Notes under the pieces: generated by a model
What the model was told of the DNA's origin: nothing
The model's input: the letters and a program-made list of their open reading frames with translations, nothing else
Databases searched by the model: none
Position numbers and translations under genes: made by a program
NCBI RefSeq assembly: GCF_003355495.1
Contig: NZ_CP031337.1
Span: 811,001-875,000, forward strand
Origin: Crenobacter cavernae
GTDB lineage: Bacteria; Pseudomonadota; Gammaproteobacteria; Burkholderiales; Chromobacteriaceae
Length of the DNA: 64,000 nucleotides
Direction of reading: 5' to 3'
Shown here: one piece after another, positions 45,383-54,194 of the stretch
How the letters are laid out: every line of letters begins with the position of its first letter
How positions within the stretch are numbered: the first letter of the stretch is position 1

Positions 45383-45976
45383 ATGTCCGTCCCCTCCCTG
45401 CTCTACCTCGCCTCCGGCAGCCCGCGCCGCCGGGAACTGCTCGAACAACTGGGCCTTGAACTCAAACGCGTCCCGGCCGACATCGACGAAACTCCGCGCG
45501 AAGGCGAAACCGCCCGCGACTACGCGCTGCGCCTGGCGATCGAGAAGGCCGCCGCCGGCGAAGCGGCCCGCATCGCCCAGGGCCTGCCGGCCGCCCCCTT
45601 GCTCGCCGCCGACACGACGGTGACGCAGGACGACGAACTCTTCGGCAAGCCCGAAAACGCGGCCGACGCGCGCCGCATGCTCGAAGCGTTCTCCGGCCGC
45701 AGCCACCGCGTGATCACCGCGGTCGCGGTGTGCGACGGCGACACGGTACGCACCGCGGTGTCGGACACCGAGGTATGGTTCAAAACCCTGTCCGCCGCCG
45801 AGATCGACCGTTACCTGGAATCGGGCGAACCGTTCGACAAGGCCGGCGCCTACGGCATCCAGGGCCGCGCCGCGGTCTTCGTCGAACGCATCGCCGGCAG
45901 CTACACCGGCGTCGTCGGCCTGCCGGTCTATGAAACCGCCCAGCTTCTGAGCGGTTTCGGCTACCGCTTCCCCTAG
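45383..45976 (+). CDS. Maf family nucleoside triphosphate pyrophosphatase
   Basis: The 197-residue protein has the Maf signatures SLLYLASGSPRRRELLEQLG at the start, AADTTVTQDDELFGKPENAA in the middle, and DKAGAYGIQGRAAVFVERIA later. The composition of the active site is like YhdE, which hydrolyses dTTP and UTP as a house-cleaning enzyme. It is followed by rng after 65 bases, the common maf-rng pair. I prefer the ATG at 45383 over a GTG at 45371. Confidence 0.93.
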   Translation: MSVPSLLYLASGSPRRRELLEQLGLELKRVPADIDETPREGETARDYALRLAIEKAAAGEAARIAQGLPAAPLLAADTTVTQDDELFGKPENAADARRMLEAFSGRSHRVITAVAVCDGDTVRTAVSDTEVWFKTLSAAEIDRYLESGEPFDKAGAYGIQGRAAVFVERIAGSYTGVVGLPVYETAQLLSGFGYRFP

Positions 45977-45989
45977 AGCGGGCTTCGCG

Positions 45990-46009
45990 CTGGCGTGCGC
46001 GCACGCCAG
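45990..46009. other. 20-bp perfect palindrome in the maf-rng spacer
   Basis: CTGGCGTGCG and CGCACGCCAG abut to form a perfect palindrome 32 bases before the rng ATG. It could fold as a hairpin in the mRNA or bind a dimeric protein. It has no T tract, so it is not a terminator. Confidence 0.5.
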
Positions 46010-46041
46010 ATCAAAACCCGTTCCAACAAAGAGACAACGCC

Positions 46042-47538
46042 ATGCTGCACCAACCGATTGCCCTGCCGCGCGACATCCCGCGCCCTAAGGAACAGATCCT
46101 GGTCAATATCACGCCGCAGGAAACGCGAGTGGCGGTGGTGGAAGACAGCGTCGTCCAGGAATTGCACGTCGAGCGCGCCGCCAGCCGCGGCATCGTCGGC
46201 AACATTTATCTCGGCCAGGTCAAAAGGGTGCTGCCGGGCATGCAGTCGGCGTTCATCGAGATCGGACTCGAGCGCGCCGCCTTCCTGCACATCGCCGACG
46301 TGCTCGAACAGCGCCAGCACCCGACCGAACCGCAGCGCATCGAGCGCATGCTGTTCGAGGGGCAAACGGTGCTGGTGCAGGTGATCAAGGACCCGATCGG
46401 CACCAAGGGCGCCAGGCTCAGCACGCAGATCTCGCTCGCCGGCCGCTTCCTCGTGCACCTGCCGCAGGAAGAGCACATCGGCATCTCGCAGAAGATCGAG
46501 AACGAATCCGACCGCCTCGGCCTGAAGGCGCGACTCGAAAAACTGCTGCCGCCCGACAGCCCGCGCGGCTACATCATCCGCACCAGCGCCGAGACGGCGA
46601 CCGACGCCGAACTGTTGGCCGACATCGAGTACCTGTCGAAGCTGTGGGCCGACATCCGCCACAAATCGGTGCACGAGCCGGCGCAGAGCCTGCTGTACCA
46701 GGACCTGTCGCTCGCCTTGCGCGTGCTGCGCGACATGGTCAGCGAGTCGACCGAGCGCGTGATCGTCGACTCGACCGAGAACTACGGCAAGATGGTCGAA
46801 TTCGCCGAGCTGTACGTGAACCAGGCGATCGAGAAGATCGAGCGCTACAGCGGCGAGCGCCCGCTGTTCGAGCTGCACGGCATCGAGGCCGAGATCGACA
46901 AGTCGCTCGCGCGCCGCGTGAACCTGAAATACGGCGGCTACCTGATCCTCGACCAGACCGAGGCGATGACGACGATCGACGTCAACACCGGCGGCTTCGT
47001 CGGCAACCGCAACTTCGACGAGACGATCTTCAAGACCAACCTCGAGGCGACGTACGCGATCGCGCGCCAGCTGCGGCTGCGCAATATGGGCGGCATCATC
47101 ATCGTCGACTTCATCGACATGGATAACGAGGAGCACCGCAACCAGGTGCTGTCGGAACTGGCCAAGACGCTGGCGCGCGACAGGACGCGCGTCACGCTGA
47201 ACGGTTTCACCAGCCTCGGCCTCGTCGAGATCACGCGTAAGCGCACGCGCGAGAGCCTCGCGCACATCCTGTGCGAGCCGTGTCCGACCTGCCAGGGCCG
47301 CGGCGAGATCAAGACCGCGCAGACCGTGTGTTACGAGGTGCAGCGCGAGATCGTCCGCGAGGCGCGCAAGTTCGACGCGAAGAGTTTCCGCATCCTCGCC
47401 GCGCAACCGGTGATCGACATGTTCCTCGACGAGGAATCGCAGAGCCTCGCGATGCTGATCGACTTCATCGGCAAGCCGATCTCGCTGTCGGTCGAGGCGA
47501 CGTACACGCAGGAACAGTTCGACGTGGTGCTGTCGTAA
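46042..47538 (+). CDS. rng: Ribonuclease G
   Basis: The 498-residue endoribonuclease (E. coli 489) matures 16S rRNA 5' ends and turns over mRNA. The N-terminal S1 domain begins ILVNITPQETRVAVVEDSVV and includes GIVGNIYLGQVKRVLPGMQS. The catalytic DNase-I-like part has TIDVNTGGFVGNR and the metal aspartates in IIIVDFIDMDNEEHRNQVL. The zinc-link CEPCPTCQGRGE (two Cys pairs) follows. There is no long RNase E-type C-terminal scaffold, so RNase G rather than E is clear. Confidence 0.96.
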   Translation: MLHQPIALPRDIPRPKEQILVNITPQETRVAVVEDSVVQELHVERAASRGIVGNIYLGQVKRVLPGMQSAFIEIGLERAAFLHIADVLEQRQHPTEPQRIERMLFEGQTVLVQVIKDPIGTKGARLSTQISLAGRFLVHLPQEEHIGISQKIENESDRLGLKARLEKLLPPDSPRGYIIRTSAETATDAELLADIEYLSKLWADIRHKSVHEPAQSLLYQDLSLALRVLRDMVSESTERVIVDSTENYGKMVEFAELYVNQAIEKIERYSGERPLFELHGIEAEIDKSLARRVNLKYGGYLILDQTEAMTTIDVNTGGFVGNRNFDETIFKTNLEATYAIARQLRLRNMGGIIIVDFIDMDNEEHRNQVLSELAKTLARDRTRVTLNGFTSLGLVEITRKRTRESLAHILCEPCPTCQGRGEIKTAQTVCYEVQREIVREARKFDAKSFRILAAQPVIDMFLDEESQSLAMLIDFIGKPISLSVEATYTQEQFDVVLS

Positions 47539-47563
47539 GGCTAGTCCGACCTTGCTGGCGAAG

Positions 47564-47585
47564 CGCCCCCGCCGAGTCGGGGGCG
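47564..47585 (+). terminator. Hairpin after rng
   Basis: Arms CGCCCCCG (47564-47571) and CGGGGGCG (47578-47585) have a 6-base loop and are followed by TCGTCTTT. It is a plausible terminator. Confidence 0.6.
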
Positions 47586-47670
47586 TCGTCTTTCGGCGCG
47601 GCGCAGACATATCCATGTCATAGTCTGCGCGCGCAATAATAGAAAAAACATGAGATCCCGGAGTACACCG

Positions 47671-48453
47671 ATGACCGTCCCCGCCCCCGACCCCTTGTGG
47701 GAGGCGATCCGCGCCGAGGCCGCAGACGCCGCGCGCGACGAACCCTTGCTCGCCAGCTTCCTGCACATGACCGTGCTGCGCCACGGCACGCTCGAGGACG
47801 TGCTCGCCTTCCATCTGTCGAGCAAGCTCGCCAGCCCGATCATGGACGCGCGCGCGCTGATGGAGCTGTTCTGCGAAGCACTGGCCGACGATGGCTCGAT
47901 CGCGCGCGCGATGCGCGCCGACATCCGTGCCTGCTACGACCGCGACCCGGCGTGCGACGCGTACTCGATGCCGCTGCTCTACTTCAAGGGCTTTCACGCA
48001 ATCCAGAGCCAGCGCATCACCCACTGGCTGTGGAAAAAGGGCCGCAAGACGCTGGCCTACTTCCTGCAGAACCGCATCTCCGAAGTGATGGGCGCCGACA
48101 TCCACCCGGCGGCGGCGATCGGCGAGGGCATCATGCTCGACCACGGCACCGGCGTCGTCGTCGGCGAGACCGCGGTGATCGGCGACAACGTGTCGCTGCT
48201 GCAGGGCGTGACGCTCGGCGGCACCGGCAAGGTGCACGGCGACCGCCATCCGAAGATCGGCAACGGCGTGCTGATCGGCGCCAACGCCAGCATCCTCGGC
48301 AACATCGAGGTCGGCGACGGCGCCAAGATCGGCGCCGGCAGCGTGGTGCTCGAAGACGTGCCGCCGCACACCACCGTCGTCGGCGTGCCGGCGCGCGAGG
48401 TCGGCCGCCCGGACGAGGACATGCCGGCGCTGGGCATGGACCAGCGCATCTGA
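47671..48453 (+). CDS. cysE: Serine O-acetyltransferase CysE
   Basis: The 260-residue enzyme makes O-acetylserine for cysteine synthesis. It has the N-terminal helical domain (WEAIRAEAADAARDEPLLAS) and a C-terminal left-handed beta helix of hexapeptide repeats (GADIHPAAAIGEGIMLDHGT, VVGETAVIGDNVSLLQGVTL, GGTGKVHGDRHPKIGNGVLI). The catalytic Asp and His are in MLDHGTG. GGAG stands 8 bases before the ATG at 47671. With the sulfate uptake operon at 57 kb, it belongs to the sulfur assimilation path. Confidence 0.95.
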   Translation: MTVPAPDPLWEAIRAEAADAARDEPLLASFLHMTVLRHGTLEDVLAFHLSSKLASPIMDARALMELFCEALADDGSIARAMRADIRACYDRDPACDAYSMPLLYFKGFHAIQSQRITHWLWKKGRKTLAYFLQNRISEVMGADIHPAAAIGEGIMLDHGTGVVVGETAVIGDNVSLLQGVTLGGTGKVHGDRHPKIGNGVLIGANASILGNIEVGDGAKIGAGSVVLEDVPPHTTVVGVPAREVGRPDEDMPALGMDQRI

Positions 48454-48459
48454 GACCAG

Positions 48460-48481
48460 GGTTGGCCGAGCTCGGCCAACC
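48460..48481. terminator. 22-bp palindrome of abutting repeated words after cysE
   Basis: GGTTGGCCGAG|CTCGGCCAACC is perfectly self-complementary and starts 7 bases after the cysE stop, followed by TTTG. The words abut through their GAG ends, as at 42903. Confidence 0.65.
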
Positions 48482-48581
48482 TTTGCCTACACAAGGCCGG
48501 GCGCGTCCCGTGTCTTGTCCTCTGGACGTGATCGAGAGCCTACGGCGCCCCCCCGTCGCCACTTCGGCCACCTGCACTGAA

Positions 48582-48614
48582 GGCTCGGCCATGGCTCCCA
48601 ACGTTGGCCGAGCC
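48582..48614. repeat. Imperfect inverted pair of the repeated word before the DUF3303 gene
   Basis: GGCTCGGCCA (48582-48591) pairs with TGGCCGAGCC (48605-48614) around a 13-base loop. The left copy is one base short of the full word. The spacer 48454-48760 (307 bases) otherwise holds no gene that I can support. Confidence 0.55.
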
Positions 48615-48760
48615 CGCCGCCGCGCGTGCACCCGGCTATGCTGATCTGAGCACCCCGCACGGGTTTGTCCCTTCTTCCTCGTCTAGCCCACCCGCCGCGG
48701 CAAGGCACGCGCCGCGCACGGGCGCCGTAGAGCCGTGCCGCTACGCGTTGGAGGTGCAAG

Positions 48761-49060
48761 ATGTTGTTCATCGTCAGCTGGACCGCCTACCCCGAGCACC
48801 GGGATACCGCCATCAAACGCTTCGTCGAGACCGGCGGCAAGCCGCCGGCCGGCATCACCCTGCTGGGACGCTGGCACGCCGTCGGCCCGCTCGCCGGCTT
48901 CGCGCTGGCCGAAACGGACGACCTGCAGGCGCTGTCGACCTGGACGATGGAGTGGAGCGACCTCCTGCACTTCGAAGTCCACCCGGCGCTGACCGACGAT
49001 CAGTTCGGCCAGTCGCTCGCCGCCAACCAGGCCTACTGGACCCGGCCGCCCGGCAGCTGA
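48761..49060 (+). CDS. DUF3303 family protein
   Basis: The 99-residue protein begins MLFIVSWTAYPEHRDTAIKR and has GITLLGRWHAVGPLAGFALA and WSDLLHFEVHPALTDDQFGQ, matching DUF3303, a small dimeric alpha-beta barrel-like family of unknown function. GGAGG precedes the ATG by 7 bases. It stands alone before uvrD. Confidence 0.85.
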   Translation: MLFIVSWTAYPEHRDTAIKRFVETGGKPPAGITLLGRWHAVGPLAGFALAETDDLQALSTWTMEWSDLLHFEVHPALTDDQFGQSLAANQAYWTRPPGS

Positions 49061-49109
49061 GCGGCCGCGCCGGCAAAGCGCCGGCCCGCCGCTGGTGTAG
49101 AATCGCGCC

Positions 49110-51287
49110 ATGGAATCCAACGTCGCCGCACAAGGCAGCCTGCTTGCCGGGCTCAACACCGAACAACTGTCCGCCGTCACCTGGCCGAACAAGAGCGCGC
49201 TGGTGCTCGCCGGCGCCGGCAGCGGCAAGACGCGCGTGCTGACCACGCGCATCGCGTGGCTGCTGTCCACCGGCCAAGCCAACCCGGCCGGCATCCTCGG
49301 CGTCACCTTCACCAACAAGGCCGCGCGCGAGATGCAGACGCGGCTGGCCGCGATGGTCCCGGTCAACGTCCGCGCGATGTGGATCGGCACCTTCCACGGC
49401 CTGTGCAACCGTTTTCTAAGATTGCACCACCGCGACGCCGGCCTGCCGAACACCTTCCAGATCCTCGACTCGGCCGACCAGATGTCGGCGATCAAGCGGC
49501 TGATGAAGAGCCTCGACGTGTCCGACGAACGCTTTCCGCCGAAGGCGGTGCAGGGCTTCATCAACGGCAACAAGGAGAACGGCCAGCGCGCCGACGTGCT
49601 GGCCGCCGGCGACCCGTACACGCGCAAGCTGATCGAGCTGTATGCCGCCTACGACGCGCAGTGCCGGCGCGAGGGCGTGGTCGACTTCGCCGAGCTGCTG
49701 CTGCGCAGCTATGAGGTGCTGATCGCCAACCAGGCGCTGCGCGCGCACTACCAGGCGCGCTTCACCCACATCCTCGTCGACGAGTTCCAGGACACCAACC
49801 GGCTGCAGTACGCGTGGCTGAAGCTGTTGGCCGGCGACATGGGCTCGGTGTTCGCCGTCGGCGACGACGACCAGTCGATCTACGCGTTCCGCGGCGCCGA
49901 GGTCGGCAATATGCGCTCGCTGCTGAACGACTTCGCGATCGCCGAGCCGATCCGCCTCGAGCAGAACTACCGCTCGGCGGGCAACATCCTCGCCGCGGCG
50001 AACGCGCTGATCGAGAACAACGACGGGCGGCTCGGCAAGAACCTGTGGACCGACGCCGGCGAAGGCGAGCCGATCCGCCTCTACGAGGCGTATTCGGACG
50101 GCGAGGAAGCGAGCTTCATCGTCGACGAGGTCAAGGCGCTCGAGCGCGACGGCTGGAACCTCGCCGGCATGGCGGTGCTGTACCGCAGCAACGCGCAGTC
50201 GCGGGTACTCGAACACGCGCTCGTCAACGCCAAGCTGCCCTACCGCATCTACGGCGGCCTGCGCTTCTTCGAGCGCCAGGAGATCAAGCACGCGCTCGCC
50301 TACCTGCGCCTGAGCGCCAACCCGGACGACGACAACGCGGTCTTGCGCGTGATCAACGTGCCGGCGCGCGGCATCGGCGCGCGCACCGTCGAGAACCTGT
50401 TGGCGGTCAGCCGCGAGCAGGGCGTCAGCCTGTGGCAGGCGGCATGCGCCGGCGGCGCCGGGCGCAGCGCCGGCAAGGTGTCCGACTTCGTCGCGCTGAT
50501 CGAATCCTTGCGTGCCAGGAGCGAGAACGCCGAATTGACCCTGGCCGAGACGGTCAGCCTGATCGTCGACGCGTCGGGCCTCAGAGCCATGTATGAAGCC
50601 GACCGCAAGGAAGGCGAAGAGCGCCTCGCCAACCTCGACGAACTGGTCAACGCCGCCGCGAGCTTTATGCCCGACGCCCCGCAGGCCGCGCTGATCGAGT
50701 TCCTGACCGCCGCCGCACTCGAAGCGGGCGAGCACCAGGCCGAGGCCGGCCAGGACGCGCTGCAGCTGATGACGGTGCACGCGGCCAAGGGTCTGGAATT
50801 CTCGGCGGTGTTCGTCTCCGGCCTCGAGGAAGGCCTGTTCCCGCACGAGAACAGCACGGCCGACCGCAAGGGGCTCGAGGAGGAAAGACGGCTGATGTAC
50901 GTCGCGATCACCCGCGCGCGCAAGCGACTCTACCTGTCGTGCGCGCAGAGCCGCATGCTGCACGGCCGCTCGAGCTACCCGCTGCGCTCGCGCTTCGTCG
51001 AGGAACTGCCCGAGGACTTACTCAAGTCACTGTCGGTCAAGGCCGCGCCGCGTGCGGAACGCGCCGCGTGGGCGGCACCGGCCGCGTCCAAGCCGTCACG
51101 CAGCGGCATGGGCTCGGCCAAGCTCGGCGGCTACCGGATCGGCCAGTCGGTCGAGCACGCCAAGTTCGGCCTCGGCGTGGTGATCGACGCGGAGGGCGCC
51201 GACGACGACGTCAGGCTGCAGATCAATTTCGCGGAACACGGCATCAAGTGGCTCGATCTGCGCTACGCTAAACTCACTCCGGCCTGA
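49110..51287 (+). CDS. uvrD: DNA helicase II, UvrD/PcrA type
   Basis: The 725-residue superfamily 1 helicase serves mismatch and excision repair. Motif I is VLAGAGSGKTRVLTTRIAWL near residue 35, Ia is GVTFTNKAAREMQTRL, motif II is ILVDEFQDTNRLQYAWLKLL near 220, motif III is AVGDDDQSIYAFRGAEVGNM, motif V is LMTVHAAKGLEFSAVFVSGL near 545, and motif VI is EEERRLMYVAITRARKRLYL. The C-terminal GYRIGQSVEHAKFGLGVVID is the Tudor-like tail of UvrD that binds RNA polymerase. Confidence 0.96.
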   Translation: MESNVAAQGSLLAGLNTEQLSAVTWPNKSALVLAGAGSGKTRVLTTRIAWLLSTGQANPAGILGVTFTNKAAREMQTRLAAMVPVNVRAMWIGTFHGLCNRFLRLHHRDAGLPNTFQILDSADQMSAIKRLMKSLDVSDERFPPKAVQGFINGNKENGQRADVLAAGDPYTRKLIELYAAYDAQCRREGVVDFAELLLRSYEVLIANQALRAHYQARFTHILVDEFQDTNRLQYAWLKLLAGDMGSVFAVGDDDQSIYAFRGAEVGNMRSLLNDFAIAEPIRLEQNYRSAGNILAAANALIENNDGRLGKNLWTDAGEGEPIRLYEAYSDGEEASFIVDEVKALERDGWNLAGMAVLYRSNAQSRVLEHALVNAKLPYRIYGGLRFFERQEIKHALAYLRLSANPDDDNAVLRVINVPARGIGARTVENLLAVSREQGVSLWQAACAGGAGRSAGKVSDFVALIESLRARSENAELTLAETVSLIVDASGLRAMYEADRKEGEERLANLDELVNAAASFMPDAPQAALIEFLTAAALEAGEHQAEAGQDALQLMTVHAAKGLEFSAVFVSGLEEGLFPHENSTADRKGLEEERRLMYVAITRARKRLYLSCAQSRMLHGRSSYPLRSRFVEELPEDLLKSLSVKAAPRAERAAWAAPAASKPSRSGMGSAKLGGYRIGQSVEHAKFGLGVVIDAEGADDDVRLQINFAEHGIKWLDLRYAKLTPA

Positions 51288-51298
51288 AAGACGACCCG

Positions 51299-53026
51299 AT
51301 GAGCGCATCGAGCCCTCCCCCCAACCCGCTGGCCCAGCTCGCCGCCGGCCGGCTAGGCCGATCCGAGCGCGACGCCGCCGCCGAAAAGGCGCGGCGCAAC
51401 CCGTACGCGCACCGGCTGTTCCTGGTGATCGACAGCGTGCCCGAGATGCAGCGCGCGCTGGCGATGACGCTGGCGAGCTTCGGCGCCGACAAGGTCGAGT
51501 ACGCGAGCCGCGCGTCCGACGCGCTCGCCAAGCTGTCCAAGTACGACTTCGACGTCGTGCTGTGCGACTACGACCTCGGCAACGGCTACGACGGCCTTTA
51601 CCTGTTCGAAGAGGTGAAGGAGCGCAACCTGATCAAGCAGTCGTGCGTGTTCATGATCGTCACCGGCGAGCGCCGCGCGCCGCGCGTGATCTCGGCCGCC
51701 GAACTGGTGCCCGACGATTACCTATTGAAACCGTTCACCGGCGAGGTGCTGCGCCTGCGTCTCGAGCGCGCGATGCGCCGCCGCGAGGCGTTCAAGGTCG
51801 TCGACGACGCGGTGCAGCGCCACGACTACCTCGGCGCGATCGACATCTGCAACCGCATGTTGGCCGAGCGCAACGAGTTCATGATCGACTTCATGAAGCT
51901 CAAGGGCTCGCTCGCGCTGAAGATCGAGGACTTCCACACGGCGGGCCAGCTGTATCAAGAGGTACTGAAGATCAAGGAAGTCGGCTGGGCCAAGCTCGGG
52001 CTCGCCAAGTCGCTGACCGGGCTGAAGTCGTACGACGAGGCCCGCCAGCTGTTCGAGGAGGTGCTGGTCGAGAACGGCCGCGTGATGGAGGCGTACGATT
52101 GGCTCGCGCGCCTGCACCAGAACAACCACCAGCTCGAAGAGGCGCAGGCGGTGCTCAAGACCGCGACCGGGCTGTCGCCGGTGGTGATCCGCCGCCAGCA
52201 GGCGCTCGCCGCCGTCGCGCTCAGGAACGGCGACCTCGACGTGGCCGAGGCGGCGTGCCAGACGACGCTCGAGCTCGCCAAATACACCTGGCACCGCCAC
52301 CCGACGCTGTACGCCGACCTCGCGCACGTGCAGCTGTCGCGCGGCGAACCCAGCCAGGCGAGCCGCACGCTGTCCAACCTCAGGCGCGACTTCCGCTACA
52401 ACGAGGTCGGCGAATGGATGGCCGATGTCGTCGACAGCCAGATCCAGACCAAGACCGGCCAGCCGCAGAAGGCGCAACAGCTGTTGGCCGCCGCCAAGGA
52501 GCGCTACCAGAAACTCGCGGGCGAGTTGCCGGCCGAAGCGCAGATGGAATTCGCGCGCGCGTGCTACGCGCAGAAAGACCTCGAAGCCGGCGACGCGGTG
52601 ATGCGCGAGCTGGTGCGCAACCACCACGACGACGAGGCGCTGCTGTCGCGGATCGGCGCGCTGTTCGAGGAGTCGTCGCGCGGCGAAGCCGGCCGCGAGC
52701 TGATCTCCGCGAGCGTGCAGACGGTGATCGACCTGAACAACGCGGCGGTGAAGGAGGCGCAGGCCGGGCGGCTCGATGAGGCGCTCGAGCGCTTCGCCAA
52801 GGCACATGAGGAAATGCCCGCCAACGTGCAGGTGACGCTGAACCTGGTGAACGCGACGCTGGCGCTGGTGCAACGCCAGGGCTGGCACGAGAGCCACATG
52901 CGCCGCGCGCACGAGCTGATGCTGAAGGTGCGGAAGGACGCGCCGGCCAACGCCAAGTTCCAGAAGCTGCAGCAGGCGTGGCGGCTGGCGATAGACAAGC
53001 TCGGCATGCCGCAGTGGACGCTGTAG
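51299..53026 (+). CDS. Response regulator receiver protein with TPR repeats
   Basis: The 575-residue protein has an N-terminal receiver domain (about 38 to 160): LFLVIDSVPEMQRALAMTLA, the phospho-acceptor Asp in FDVVLCDYDL, MIVTGERRAPRV and LLKPFTGEVLRL. A long run of TPR-like helices (about 165 to 575) includes AKLGLAKSLTGLKSYDEARQ and WLARLHQNNHQLEEAQAVLK. It has no DNA-binding or enzymatic output domain, so output is by protein contact. Its ATG lies 12 bases after uvrD. The partner kinase is not nearby. The last 43 codons and terminator are duplicated at 55505. Confidence 0.88.
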   Translation: MSASSPPPNPLAQLAAGRLGRSERDAAAEKARRNPYAHRLFLVIDSVPEMQRALAMTLASFGADKVEYASRASDALAKLSKYDFDVVLCDYDLGNGYDGLYLFEEVKERNLIKQSCVFMIVTGERRAPRVISAAELVPDDYLLKPFTGEVLRLRLERAMRRREAFKVVDDAVQRHDYLGAIDICNRMLAERNEFMIDFMKLKGSLALKIEDFHTAGQLYQEVLKIKEVGWAKLGLAKSLTGLKSYDEARQLFEEVLVENGRVMEAYDWLARLHQNNHQLEEAQAVLKTATGLSPVVIRRQQALAAVALRNGDLDVAEAACQTTLELAKYTWHRHPTLYADLAHVQLSRGEPSQASRTLSNLRRDFRYNEVGEWMADVVDSQIQTKTGQPQKAQQLLAAAKERYQKLAGELPAEAQMEFARACYAQKDLEAGDAVMRELVRNHHDDEALLSRIGALFEESSRGEAGRELISASVQTVIDLNNAAVKEAQAGRLDEALERFAKAHEEMPANVQVTLNLVNATLALVQRQGWHESHMRRAHELMLKVRKDAPANAKFQKLQQAWRLAIDKLGMPQWTL

Positions 53027-53046
53027 CGGCGTAGCCGGTCCGTAGG

Positions 53047-53084
53047 AAAAGCTCGGCCAACCTTTAAGGGTTGGCCGAGCTTTT
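53047..53084. terminator. Terminator made of an inverted pair of the repeated word
   Basis: Arms AAAAGCTCGGCCAACC (53047-53062) and GGTTGGCCGAGCTTTT (53069-53084) have a 6-base loop and a further T. It lies between the convergent TPR and L,D-transpeptidase genes and can serve both. Confidence 0.9.
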
Positions 53085-53105
53085 TGCTTGCGGACGCACC
53101 CGCCG

Positions 53106-54194
53106 TCACGGCCTTTCGCCGGCCGGCGCCGAAGCCTCGGGCGGCAGCTGCGCATTGTTGGCCTCCACGCCATACGGCGGATAGGTGTACGGCTGGACCG
53201 CCAGCGCCTGCAGCCAGCGGGGCAGATCGGGCTGGCTGGCCGACAGCGCCACCGGCACCGGCTGCGGCGTACGGCTCAGCCGTGCCACGCGGCCCTGGTC
53301 CACATCGGCGGGTAGCGCTTGAGCCGGCATCGTCGCGAGCGCCGCCAGGATGGCCTGGGCGCGCTCGGCGAGCGGGCGCTGATCAGGGTATTCGCGTACC
53401 GGCTCGTACGACGCCATCACCCAGCGACCGCGGTCGTTGCCGATCAGGAAAGGCTCGTCGATGAAGCGCACCGGCGTCCCCGTGCGCAGCATCGGGAAGA
53501 TCTGGGCGGCGTCCTCCGGATACAGGTGGATGCAGCCGTGGCTGGTGCGCAGCCCGACCCCCCACGGCCGGTTGGTCGCGTGGATGAAGATGCCGGGATA
53601 GCCGGTCTGCATCGCGAGCATCCCCATCGGGTTGTCCGGCCCCGGCGGGAAATACTCCGGCATCTCGACGCCCTCCTCTTTCAGGTGCTCGGCGCGGATG
53701 CTCTTGGGCACGAACCAGCCGGGGTCGCGGAATTTCGCCGTGATCTTGGTGCTGCCCAGCGGGGTCGACCAACCCTCGCGGGCTATACTGACAGGGTAGG
53801 TGATCACCTGCCGCGGCTGCCCCTTGGCCGCCGGCGGGAAGTAATACAAGCGGCGCTGCGGGATATTGACCACGATCCCGTTCCAGGGCTTGGCCGGCAG
53901 GATGAACTGGGTCGGAACGACCACGCGCCCTGCCGCCAGCCACACGGACACCCCCGGGTTGGCGGACACGATTTCCTCGTAGCCCACGTCGAAGCGCCGG
54001 GCGATGTCGAGCAGCGAGTTGTCCGGCGTCGGGCTGACTATCCTCACCTCCCCGACGACGGTGGATTCGTCGGTCGGCAGCGCAAAGGTGGCGGCCGGCG
54101 CGTTGAAAGCGACCAGCGCGGCGGCGAGGGCCGCACAGGCCCTGACCCCGTACGAACGTCCGACAATGGCGATGGATTGACGATGTTGATGCAT
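53106..54194 (-). CDS. L,D-transpeptidase with LysM-like domain (YkuD family)
   Basis: The 362-residue exported protein has an N-terminal signal (ACAALAAALVAFNAPAATFA), a LysM-like segment (VSPTPDNSLLDIARRFDVGY, then SANPGV), and a YkuD catalytic domain from about 100 to 245 with FIHATNRPWGVGLRTSHGCI. The catalytic Cys is in SHGCIHL, where His replaces the more usual Arg. A Pro/Ala-rich tail follows. Such enzymes form 3-3 crosslinks or attach proteins to peptidoglycan. The ATG (54194) has GGAG 6 bases upstream, inside the neighbouring gene with which it overlaps head to head. Confidence 0.9.
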   Translation of the reverse strand: MHQHRQSIAIVGRSYGVRACAALAAALVAFNAPAATFALPTDESTVVGEVRIVSPTPDNSLLDIARRFDVGYEEIVSANPGVSVWLAAGRVVVPTQFILPAKPWNGIVVNIPQRRLYYFPPAAKGQPRQVITYPVSIAREGWSTPLGSTKITAKFRDPGWFVPKSIRAEHLKEEGVEMPEYFPPGPDNPMGMLAMQTGYPGIFIHATNRPWGVGLRTSHGCIHLYPEDAAQIFPMLRTGTPVRFIDEPFLIGNDRGRWVMASYEPVREYPDQRPLAERAQAILAALATMPAQALPADVDQGRVARLSRTPQPVPVALSASQPDLPRWLQALAVQPYTYPPYGVEANNAQLPPEASAPAGERP

